Of a stretch of 64,000 nucleotides of DNA, positions 8,167 through 15,384 are shown in pieces. Within the stretch, counting starts at the first letter, position 1. The number at the start of each line of letters is the position of its first letter. The translations under genes and the position numbers were made by a program. The stretch lies in the NCBI RefSeq assembly GCF_020164785.1, contig NZ_JAIUGX010000007.1:124001-188000 (forward strand), written 5' to 3'. The notes beneath the pieces were generated by a model. That model did not search any database. It saw only the letters and a program-made list of their open reading frames with translations, and had not been told where the DNA came from. The DNA comes from Mesorhizobium sp. ES1-1. GTDB lineage: Bacteria; Pseudomonadota; Alphaproteobacteria; Rhizobiales; Rhizobiaceae.

Positions 8167-9816
8167 TCAGGACTTTCCGAGGTAGCGATCTAGGACATTC
8201 TGGGTGACGCGTTCGACCATGGAATCCTGCCGCAGCAGACCGGCGACCCATTCGCAGCTTCCGGCATGGAAAACCTCGCCCTTGCCGCGCGGAAAATTGA
8301 CGATCATGCCATTGCCGCGTTTGACCTTTTCCAGATTGGCGTCGGTCGCCTCGCCGAACAACGTCTCGGCGGTGAAGCGGCCGTCCTCGTCGGTGAGGAA
8401 CTGGTCCTCGATCGGGATATCGGCGCTTTCCTCGACCTGTGACGCCATGCCGACCGCAAGGACCTGCAGGCCCTTGGGTGCGCCGCTGTCCGCCGTCGCG
8501 TAGGGCAGGCCGCCGCGTATTTCGAAGTCGAGCCCGTCGACTTCATAGCCATAGACATGGCTGTCGGCCCCAAGCAGGTCGCCATAATAGATGCCCGTTC
8601 CGGCGAAAGCCCAGTGCTCGGGCCGGTAGACGGGGAAGCCCCGTACGCCGCGCGGCGCGCAGCCGCCCCAGCCGGCATAGACGCCGCGGGTGGCGTTCAA
8701 CCCGAAGGTCGCCGAACCGGGTCGGCCGATCTCGGGCGCTTCCCAGGAATTGGTGGCTCGGGTCACGTCGCCTCCCTGGAGATAGGCCGGATCTTCCTGG
8801 CGCGCGCGATATTTGTAGCAGACCTGCCGGCGGCCTTCGTCCTCCAGCCGGGTCTGCCACATGAAATTGCCGGCGAAGCGGGCCGCATGGCCGCCGCGCT
8901 CGACATAATTGTCGACCGCGTCACGCATTTCCCAGGTCCAGTATTCATCATGGCCGACGAAGACTGCGCAATCATAGCCATCGAGGATGTCAGGCGAATA
9001 GTGCAGATCGTGCTGGCTGGCGAGATCGACGCCATAGCCCGCCTGTTCGGCGAACCGGAAAAAGTGGCTGTCGTAGCTCGCCCAGCCGGACGAGGCGTAT
9101 TTTTTCGAATGGCCGGTGGCGAGCGCCCATTCCATGTGCGGGTAGCGCGGCACCGTCTTGGGCCGCACGGCGACTTCAAGCGGTACGCGCGGCGCATCCT
9201 TCGGCAGCACGACGAAGCCGCGGCACCAGGGGCGCTGCGTCGAGACGATGGGCGAGTACTGGTCGCGGTTCGGTCCGGTGATGCCCTGATAGTGGTTCGA
9301 GCCGCCCCAGGTGTTGTAGGCGAGCCAGGTGCCCGTCGCCGCCACCTGCAGCACGCGGCCGGGCTTCTTGCCAGGCTCGGGCGCGACAATGACGATATGG
9401 TGGCATTGGATCGGCTTGCCGTCCCGTCCATCAGCGGTCAACGTCACCCGGTAGGCGCCCGAGGGCCAGTCGTTCGCGATACCGAATTCGCACGACGCTT
9501 CCCAGCCGCAACCTTGCACCGAGCATTGGTCCGGACTGTCTTGCCAGCGCGCCGCAATGCCCGACCTCTCCAACACGTTCGTTTCGGTGCCGCCATCGCG
9601 AATGATCGTCATGCTGAAAGATGGAGCCGTCGAACTGACGTGCAACGTCACCGTCTCGCCGGCGCGATAGGAGAAGCGATCGCTGTAGCACCAGATTTCG
9701 CCACGCTCCCCGTCCATGCCCGGCCATTCATAGTAGTGACCGCGCACCGCGTGGCGGCGCTGCTCGGGCGTCAGTCCGAAATCGGGGAACTCGGTCGGCT
9801 GATGGTTCATGGACAC
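8167..9816 (-). CDS. N,N-dimethylformamidase large-subunit-like protein
   Basis: 549 aa, about the length of the C-terminal two-thirds of the DMFase large (beta) subunit. An N-terminal beta-sandwich (FSYRAGETVTLHVSSTAPSF) is followed by the amidohydrolase-like domain with FVGHDEYWTWEMRDAVDNYV, GGHAARFAGNFMWQTR, and a terminal FHAGSCEWVAGLL. Characterised DMFases use a mononuclear iron held by tyrosines and a glutamate; candidate Tyr and Glu residues exist in the C-terminal third but I cannot assign them without alignment. No small subunit gene is seen beside it. It is the first gene of a four-gene operon, so a C-N cleaving amidase acting on an acyl amine is the best inference. Confidence 0.8.
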   Translation of the reverse strand: MSMNHQPTEFPDFGLTPEQRRHAVRGHYYEWPGMDGERGEIWCYSDRFSYRAGETVTLHVSSTAPSFSMTIIRDGGTETNVLERSGIAARWQDSPDQCSVQGCGWEASCEFGIANDWPSGAYRVTLTADGRDGKPIQCHHIVIVAPEPGKKPGRVLQVAATGTWLAYNTWGGSNHYQGITGPNRDQYSPIVSTQRPWCRGFVVLPKDAPRVPLEVAVRPKTVPRYPHMEWALATGHSKKYASSGWASYDSHFFRFAEQAGYGVDLASQHDLHYSPDILDGYDCAVFVGHDEYWTWEMRDAVDNYVERGGHAARFAGNFMWQTRLEDEGRRQVCYKYRARQEDPAYLQGGDVTRATNSWEAPEIGRPGSATFGLNATRGVYAGWGGCAPRGVRGFPVYRPEHWAFAGTGIYYGDLLGADSHVYGYEVDGLDFEIRGGLPYATADSGAPKGLQVLAVGMASQVEESADIPIEDQFLTDEDGRFTAETLFGEATDANLEKVKRGNGMIVNFPRGKGEVFHAGSCEWVAGLLRQDSMVERVTQNVLDRYLGKS

Positions 9817-9965
9817 CGGAAAGGTTGAGGCGAGCCATTTCGGCGATCTGGAGGCCGAGCGTCAAATGGAAACGATCATGCCAGCATTCGTTAGCCGCGC
9901 CCTTGGTGCATGTGCATAAACGGACTATCTCAGGCAAGGCGCCATTTCGCGCGCGGGGAGTGGGC

Positions 9966-10214
9966 ATGCTCAGAGTGCAGAAGGTCAAGGTCGAGGACAT
10001 CTATGTGCCGACCGCGCGCAAGAAGACTTTGCATCCCGAGACGGTGCGCCACCTGGCAGAGGACATTCTGGAAAACGGCATGAAGACGCCGATCCAGGTC
10101 CGTCATGACGGCAAGCGTCATGTCCTCGTCGAGGGGCTGCATCGGCTTGAGGCCGCAAAGTGGCTGGGCGAAAGCGAGATCGAGGCCTATCTGGTGCAGG
10201 CCAAGCGGCATTGA
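9966..10214 (+). CDS. Stand-alone mini ParB/Srx-domain protein, 82 aa
   Basis: Starts at ATG 9966. The whole protein is one ParB N-terminal domain: VEDIYVPTARKKTLHPETVRHLAEDILENG, then PIQVRHDGKRHVLVEGLHRLEAAKWLGE, which holds the EGxHRxEA catalytic/nucleotide motif. There is no DNA-binding HTH or dimerisation domain, so it is not a partition protein. Relatives bind or hydrolyse nucleotides (free serine kinase, sulfiredoxin fold). It is divergent from the amidase operon, which hints at a link, but no function can be given. Confidence 0.75.
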   Translation: MLRVQKVKVEDIYVPTARKKTLHPETVRHLAEDILENGMKTPIQVRHDGKRHVLVEGLHRLEAAKWLGESEIEAYLVQAKRH

Positions 10215-10275
10215 CGCCATACCGGGGCGAAGCCGGTCAACCCCTTGACGATCTGGGGCCATGGTCCGCTGTCTC

Positions 10276-11304
10276 TCAGGAAATCCTTGACCCTCGTGGC
10301 GGCCTGAGATGCTTGATGCCGCTCATCTCAACGAAAGTCGTCGCTGAATCCCAGAGATAATCGCCATACAGGAACGGCTCGAACGGCTTCGCGTCGCTCA
10401 AGGGCAGCGGCGCGATCTCGGCGTCGACGCGCGGCTCATGGAAGAACGGGATGGAGAATCGCGCTGTCTTCGGCGCGATCACCCGGTGACGCGTCGCCCG
10501 CACGCGCCCGCCGGTCCAGCGCTCCAGCAACTGGCCGAAATTGACCGCCAGCGTGCCGTCGGCCGGCGGCACATCGATCCATTCGCCCGCGAGGTTCCTG
10601 GCCTGCAAGCCTTCGACGCCGTCCTGCGCCAGCAAGGTGACGAAGCCGGAATCGGCATGTTCCCGCCCAATGATGGTGCGCGTCTCGCCCTTGTGGACAA
10701 CCGTGAAGTCCGGCCCGCTGATATCGATGCCGGCCTTGGGGTCGCGCAGCGGATAGCGGATCAGCCGCAGCGTCGAGATGCCGTGCTCGAAATAGGGTTC
10801 GAAGACCGTCTCCGGCAGACCGAGACCGCGCGCGATCGACCGCATCAGCGCGTTGCCCACCGTTCGCATCGCGCGATAGTAGTCCGCTGCGGCCGCGCGC
10901 CATCCGGGCACGGTAGCTTCGGCCGGCAAAGGTGTCGGCTCGCAAAGCGGGTCGTCCGCAACCGAAACTCGCGCCGCGTCGGCGAGGTCCGGGCCTATGT
11001 CGATCCCTTCCTTGTAGGAGACGGCCGCAGGTTGCAGCGGGAACCAACCGCGATAGACGTTGCTGTTCGAACTGTCGAAGTTCCAACGCAGCAGCTTCTG
11101 CTTCTCGGCGTCGGGGAGGGCGAAGATGCCGAGCAGTTGCGCCCGCTTGGCCGCGGTCAGCCATTCGTCGCCGGGAAAACACCGCACCGCCATGAAGCCG
11201 ATGCCGGAGGCGGCAGCCATGACGGCGGCGTCGGTACGGTCTCGGGCAGGCGAGCGCGGGCCGAACAGCGGCGCAATGTCGATGGTTTCGATGCCCTGCG
11301 TCAT
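10276..11304 (-). CDS. 2-oxoglutarate/Fe(II)-dependent oxygenase, isopenicillin N synthase family
   Basis: 342 aa. N-terminal DIOX_N-like region (GIETIDIAPLFG) and a C-terminal 2OG-FeII_Oxy double-stranded beta-helix. The iron triad is H216 and D218 (REHADSGFVTLL) and H273 (RATRHRVIAP); R282 and S284 (RFSIPFF) bind the co-substrate carboxylate. All essential residues are present. The substrate is unknown. It is convergent with the mini ParB gene and unrelated in position to the other two oxygenases of this family in the window (32.5 and 38.2 kb), from which it also differs clearly in sequence. Confidence 0.87.
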   Translation of the reverse strand: MTQGIETIDIAPLFGPRSPARDRTDAAVMAAASGIGFMAVRCFPGDEWLTAAKRAQLLGIFALPDAEKQKLLRWNFDSSNSNVYRGWFPLQPAAVSYKEGIDIGPDLADAARVSVADDPLCEPTPLPAEATVPGWRAAAADYYRAMRTVGNALMRSIARGLGLPETVFEPYFEHGISTLRLIRYPLRDPKAGIDISGPDFTVVHKGETRTIIGREHADSGFVTLLAQDGVEGLQARNLAGEWIDVPPADGTLAVNFGQLLERWTGGRVRATRHRVIAPKTARFSIPFFHEPRVDAEIAPLPLSDAKPFEPFLYGDYLWDSATTFVEMSGIKHLRPPRGSRIS

Positions 11305-11417
11305 GCTTGATCCGCCCCATCACCATAATCGATGACATTGTATCAAAGCTTTTCAATTGACCCAATCGGCTGTCCCGATACCCTGGCTGTCTCAGTCTCC
11401 AGACACGGATCCGGACG

Positions 11418-11816
11418 ATGGCGAGATATCAAGGCGGCTGCCTGTGCGGAGCGGTGCGGTACCGCGCCGACGCGGCGCCGATCAACGAACGTATATGTCA
11501 TTGCCGTCTCTGCCAGAAGGCAATCGGCGCCGCTTTCAACGCGCGTGTGCTGTTTCGCATCGACGATGTCACGATCGAGGGTGCCTTGGCGACGGTCGAT
11601 TCCTCTCCGGATCTCAAGCGCGGCTTCTGCTCAAGCTGCGGCACGACGATGTTTTCGTGCCGCGAGTCGGCGGGCATCATCGGCATTACCACGGGTTCGC
11701 TCGACGACCCCTCGCTCTTCAGGCCGCAGATGCATATCTACACCGCCTCGAAGCAGCCTTGGGTGACGCTGGACGACGGTCTCCCGCAATATGAAGGCGC
11801 GCCGCCGCCGGTCTAG
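11418..11816 (+). CDS. GFA / CENP-V family zinc protein
   Basis: 132 aa. Zinc-binding cysteines are in the family order: GGCLCGAVRY, CHCRLCQKAIG, and CSSCGT. The family is named for glutathione-dependent formaldehyde-activating enzyme, but most members have no proven activity. Free-standing gene with its own start (ATG 11418). Confidence 0.87.
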   Translation: MARYQGGCLCGAVRYRADAAPINERICHCRLCQKAIGAAFNARVLFRIDDVTIEGALATVDSSPDLKRGFCSSCGTTMFSCRESAGIIGITTGSLDDPSLFRPQMHIYTASKQPWVTLDDGLPQYEGAPPPV

Positions 11817-11949
11817 TTACCGCCCGAGGGGCGGTGGGCGGATGACCAAGAATTGATCCAAATCGTCACGAGATGGCCGGCAAAGCGTCATTGGCGGGCC
11901 ATCATTGTCGTCCTAATTGTGCCGGCGGGCAGTTTCGAGGAGACGACTG

Positions 11950-12147
11950 ATGAACGACAGAATCAGCACCCTGGACGAGCTTCTGAGCGATCCGATGGTT
12001 CAGCTTGTGATGGAGCGCGATCATGTCCGCCCAGAACAGGTCCGCATGCTGCTCGAGCGGGCTCGCCCGCGCAATGCTGGTGAGCCGGTCGTACCGCCGG
12101 CGCATGTTGTCGCCCGGACATGCCAGAAAGTCTGGCTCTGCCGGTAA
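11950..12147 (+). CDS. Small hypothetical protein, 65 aa
   Basis: Start ATG 11950 is supported by GAGGAG 7 nt upstream. The protein is charged and probably helical (MNDRISTLDELLSDPMVQL, then a helix around VRPEQVRMLLERAR). I do not recognise a named domain. The N-terminal SDPMVQLVMERD-type segment looks like a short peptide-binding helix, and coding bias is ordinary. Confidence 0.6.
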   Translation: MNDRISTLDELLSDPMVQLVMERDHVRPEQVRMLLERARPRNAGEPVVPPAHVVARTCQKVWLCR

Positions 12148-12284
12148 CCGCATCGCGATTTGCAGATGAATTGTGCTCAGCCATGACGCCGGGTTGACTG
12201 TCGGTATTAGCGCCGGTGTGAGCGCCCGGTCGTCACACCGCGAAATGGGCTATACCGGACGTTGAACTCGACTCCGGGACGCGC

Positions 12285-13073
12285 ATGGATCTCTTCAGCC
12301 TTCTGCAATCGCTCTCTGTGCTTTTCGCGTTAGCCAAGGGCGCGATGCCGCCGGCTGCGGCACTGGCCACCGGATTTGGCCAATGGGCCATCTCGCTGCC
12401 GCCATGCCGAACCACCAGTTTCGAGGCCGCAAGCTATGTCGTCTGCGAGGTCGACCCGAAACTGTACTCGATCGAGCTGTTCTGGAAAGACCCGACGGGC
12501 AAGCCGTACCAGTCGCTGCATGCACTGCATGCCGCGCAACAGACCTCCGGGCGTCGCATGCTGCTTGCCATCAACGCCGGCATGTATCACCCCAACCTCG
12601 ATCCGGTGGGGCTCTACGTCGAGCGCGGTCGCGAAATGACATCGGCGAAGACGGGATCGGGAAGCGGCAATTTTTCCCTGTTGCCGAACGGCATCTTCGC
12701 AATCGGCAACAAGGCCGCCGTGCGCGAGACCAGCGATTTTCTCAAGAGTCGCCCCCAGGTCGACTACGCCACGCAGTCCGGGCCGATGCTGGTGATCGAC
12801 GGCCGGTTGCATCCGAAGTTCCTTGCCGATGGCACCTCGCGCAAGATCCGTGACGGCGTTGGTGTACGAGGTGACGGTGTCGCGGTCTTCGCGATTTCGA
12901 ACGACGAGGTGACCTTCCACACCTTCGCCCGACTTTTTCGCGACGCGCTCGGTTGCGACAATGCTTTGTTTCTCGATGGCTCGATATCGAGCCTATTGGC
13001 GCCCGGCATCGGCCGCAACGATGACTACTGGAACCTCGGGCCGATGATCGGCGTGTTCAGGAAGGGCGGCTAA
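12285..13073 (+). CDS. Phosphodiester glycosidase family protein (NAGPA / DUF2233)
   Basis: 262 aa with a hydrophobic N-terminal segment that could be a signal peptide or anchor. The NAGPA-domain core is visible: LLAINAGMYHPNLDPVGLYV, ATQSGPMLVIDGRLHP, VGVRGDGVAVFAIS and NALFLDGSISS. This fold cleaves phosphodiester-linked sugars, as in mammalian uncovering enzyme and bacterial wall polymers. It stands just before a GH25 lysozyme-like lipoprotein, suggesting an envelope role for both, though they are 180 nt apart and may not form one operon. Confidence 0.85.
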   Translation: MDLFSLLQSLSVLFALAKGAMPPAAALATGFGQWAISLPPCRTTSFEAASYVVCEVDPKLYSIELFWKDPTGKPYQSLHALHAAQQTSGRRMLLAINAGMYHPNLDPVGLYVERGREMTSAKTGSGSGNFSLLPNGIFAIGNKAAVRETSDFLKSRPQVDYATQSGPMLVIDGRLHPKFLADGTSRKIRDGVGVRGDGVAVFAISNDEVTFHTFARLFRDALGCDNALFLDGSISSLLAPGIGRNDDYWNLGPMIGVFRKGG

Positions 13074-13253
13074 AGCCGGGCTGCGCTTGCCGGCTCGGTT
13101 CACGCCAGCCGGCTATCACGCGTCCCCTCCGCTTCTCTCCGAGATAACCTTTGATTCAAACTTTATTGGTAATTTCCCGTTCATAACTCGATCTGGTTTG
13201 TCCGTCGGCTGTCGATTTTGCCCTCGGTCTGTTGTGTTTGAGTACAGGTCCAG

Positions 13254-14336
13254 ATGCGGATACCGGGCGTCATCAGTTTCTTGATCGCATCGCTTTGCCT
13301 TGCGGGCTGCACGTCGACGGCAGGTGTCGACGCGCTGGATTTGCAGAAGCCGTCAGGTGAAACCACCAGTTCCGTGGTGCGTCCGCCGGCCTCTATAGCC
13401 TCGGCCCCAACCACCAAGAGGATCCCCAGGAGCGCGGGCAGACTGGCGTCCCGGACCGACGACCCGGAACCGGTGGCCGAGAACGCGAGGCCGTTCGGCC
13501 TGGCGGAGGAGGAGACGGTGATGTTGGGCGACCAGGAAGCGCCCGACGCCGCGCCCCAGCTTGAGCCCGCCGCGCTGGTCTCGCCATCGAAGCTGCTGAA
13601 CCGCAACGCACCGCCCATGTTCGCCGGGTCGATCATGCGCTACGGCTTTCGTGATGCCAAGCCGATCAATTTCGGCAAGGCATCACCCCGCCGCCTCGCG
13701 GTCCATGGCGTCGACGTCTCGCGTTGGCAGGGCAACGTCAACTGGGGAAAACTGCGCGCCCAGGGCGCCAATTTCGCGTATATCAAGGCGACGGATGGCG
13801 GCGATCACCTCGATCCTATGTTCATGAAGAATTGGCGCGATGCCGACGCCGCCGGGCTGAAGCGCGGCGCCTATCACTTCTTCTACTGGTGCCGCACCGC
13901 GGGCGAACAGGCTGACTGGTTCATCCGCAACGTGCCCAGGATGCCGGGCGCGCTGCCTCCGGTCATCGATGTCGAGTGGAACGGTGAGTCCAGCTGCAAG
14001 CGCCGGCCTTCTCGCGAAAAGGTGGTCGAGAAGATGCAGGTGTTCATGGACAAGCTGGAGCGCCATTACGGCCAGCGCCCCATCATCTACACCGCACCGG
14101 ACTTCTACCGCGACAATCTCCAGGGCGAATTCCTCGACTACCCGTTCTGGCTGCGCGCCGTGGCGCAACATCCGTCAAAGGTCTATCCGGGCCGCAAATG
14201 GCTGTTCTGGCAATATTCCGGCTCCGGCCTGTCGCACGGTGTCAGCGGTCGCATCGACCTCAACGTGTTCCATGGCGACGAGCGGCAATGGCGCGCCTGG
14301 GCCGGCGGCCAGCAGCTGCTCGCGTCGGATCAGTAG
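13254..14336 (+). CDS. GH25 lysozyme-like lipoprotein
   Basis: 360 aa. Lipobox LAGC near residue 18 marks it as a lipoprotein. A low-complexity linker of ~110 residues precedes the GH25 (Cellosyl-type) domain, which runs from about residue 148: GVDVSRWQGNVNWGKL, NFAYIKATDGGDH, GAYHFFYWC, and VIDVEWNG with the catalytic Asp/Glu pair. It ends with the usual KWLFWQYSGSG...GRIDLNVFHGD motif. The likely activity is muramidase cleavage of peptidoglycan from the outer-membrane or inner-membrane face. Confidence 0.9.
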   Translation: MRIPGVISFLIASLCLAGCTSTAGVDALDLQKPSGETTSSVVRPPASIASAPTTKRIPRSAGRLASRTDDPEPVAENARPFGLAEEETVMLGDQEAPDAAPQLEPAALVSPSKLLNRNAPPMFAGSIMRYGFRDAKPINFGKASPRRLAVHGVDVSRWQGNVNWGKLRAQGANFAYIKATDGGDHLDPMFMKNWRDADAAGLKRGAYHFFYWCRTAGEQADWFIRNVPRMPGALPPVIDVEWNGESSCKRRPSREKVVEKMQVFMDKLERHYGQRPIIYTAPDFYRDNLQGEFLDYPFWLRAVAQHPSKVYPGRKWLFWQYSGSGLSHGVSGRIDLNVFHGDERQWRAWAGGQQLLASDQ

Positions 14337-14369
14337 GCTCCCGGACGGGTCCAGCGCGCTGCGACCGCC

Positions 14370-14483
14370 CTATCTCGAATAGCGGCGGCGGGATTCGTCG
14401 AACGTGGCGAAGGCCAGAACACCCGAAAACGACGCGAAGCTGACCAGTACCGCGGTGATTACCATAAGATCGTAAGTCGCCAT
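14370..14483 (-). CDS. 37-aa single-span membrane peptide under a FixK-type box
   Basis: Too short for usual gene calling. From ATG 14483 to TAG 14370 it encodes MATYDLMVITAVLVSFASFS followed by GVLAFATFDESRRRYSR: one transmembrane helix with a basic C-terminus (positive-inside end cytoplasmic). AAGGAG lies 8 nt upstream of the ATG. A perfect TTGATCTGGGTCAA box is centred 60 nt before the start. Small hydrophobic peptides are common accessory subunits of low-oxygen respiratory complexes; that role here is only a suggestion. Confidence 0.7.
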   Translation of the reverse strand: MATYDLMVITAVLVSFASFSGVLAFATFDESRRRYSR

Positions 14484-14536
14484 TCTCGTTCTCCTTGGTC
14501 GATAGCCGAGAAGACAAGACGAGCGGCGGGAGCGCC

Positions 14537-14550
14537 TTGATCTGGGTCAA
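14537..14550. promoter_or_regulatory. FixK/FnrN anaerobox upstream of the 37-aa peptide
   Basis: TTGATCTGGGTCAA fits TTGAT-N4-(A/G)TCAA exactly. If bound at -41.5 it would give a transcript start ~19 nt before ATG 14483. Confidence 0.75.
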
Positions 14551-14698
14551 CCAGCTCCGCCAGGCGGCGCGCGAAATCTCTTAGTTGCCGGGATGGGTTG
14601 GAACGGCATTCGAGAATGCCGAGACCTGCGGGGCCCTGGCGGCGTCGCAAGTCGGCGAGTGCGTATTCCCGCCCGGTTACAGTCCGGTGGGGCAGGGC

Positions 14699-15151
14699 TC
14701 AAAAGGTGACGAGATCGGTGTGGCCGAAGCCCTTCGAATAGTCGAGCACCGAAATTACTGAGGGCATCACGCGGAAGATGCGGACCTGTTCCGGCGTCGG
14801 CATCGCGAACGGCATCGACGTCTGCGGCGGATATTTTGTCGGCAGCAAGCCAAGGACCTTCTCTGCCTCCGCCCTGTCGGTGACGGGCAGTGCGCGTCCG
14901 GCCATGGAAAGGCCGGTGATCTCCATCACCTGGGGCGGATCATTGTCGATGGTCAGCGACAGCCGGTCGTCCAGCGCCAGGTTGGCAGCCTTCTGGCTGT
15001 CCAGGCCGCAGAGGAAGTAGAGCGAAAGGCCATCATTGGCATAACCCACCGTCGTCGCCTGCGGCCATCCATCCGGCCGCAACGTGGCGACCGTCATGAT
15101 CCGATGCTGGTCAAGCAGCGTCTGGATCTTGTCCTTGATTTCGGCGTCCAT
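14699..15151 (-). CDS. Pyridoxamine 5'-phosphate oxidase-like FMN-binding protein
   Basis: 150 aa from ATG 15151, chosen for GGGAG ahead of it (an upstream in-frame start at 15184 is weaker). The split-barrel flavin fold is seen in RIMTVATLRPDGWPQATTVGYAND and LYFLCGLDSQKAANL. It lacks the C-terminal substrate-binding segment of true PdxH. Members of this group are often in oxygen-limitation regulons, and a perfect FixK-type box precedes this gene by 67 nt, so a redox or FMN/heme-handling role in microaerobic growth is likely but unproven. Confidence 0.82.
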   Translation of the reverse strand: MDAEIKDKIQTLLDQHRIMTVATLRPDGWPQATTVGYANDGLSLYFLCGLDSQKAANLALDDRLSLTIDNDPPQVMEITGLSMAGRALPVTDRAEAEKVLGLLPTKYPPQTSMPFAMPTPEQVRIFRVMPSVISVLDYSKGFGHTDLVTF

Positions 15152-15211
15152 CGATTTCTCCCGGGCGGTGTGCTGACAGGACAACGGTATGGGATTGTGG
15201 CTGGCACGGCT

Positions 15212-15225
15212 TTGATGTCCGTCAA
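15212..15225. promoter_or_regulatory. FixK/FnrN anaerobox upstream of the PNPOx-like gene
   Basis: TTGATGTCCGTCAA, centred 67 nt before ATG 15151; same half-site pair (TTGAT / GTCAA) as the box at 14537. Confidence 0.75.
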
Positions 15226-15328
15226 CATCGCCAGTGGCGCACCTCGCGGTTCTCTTGCCGAAGCAAGGTGGAGGCCAGACACACGAAAGCCTTGTCGTAG
15301 AAGAGCTTGCACGCTGCCCTTAATGCAA

Positions 15329-15356
15329 ATCGGCCCGATCTTACGACCGGGCCGAT
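15329..15356 (-). terminator. Hairpin past the nrdJ stop
   Basis: A 9-bp GC-rich stem (ATCGGCCCG / CGGGCCGAT, 10-nt loop) 28 nt past the nrdJ stop on its strand, followed only by a short TT. Plausible but weak terminator. Confidence 0.5.
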
Positions 15357-15384
15357 GATGTCGCGTTTCAGCCGCTCAAACTTC

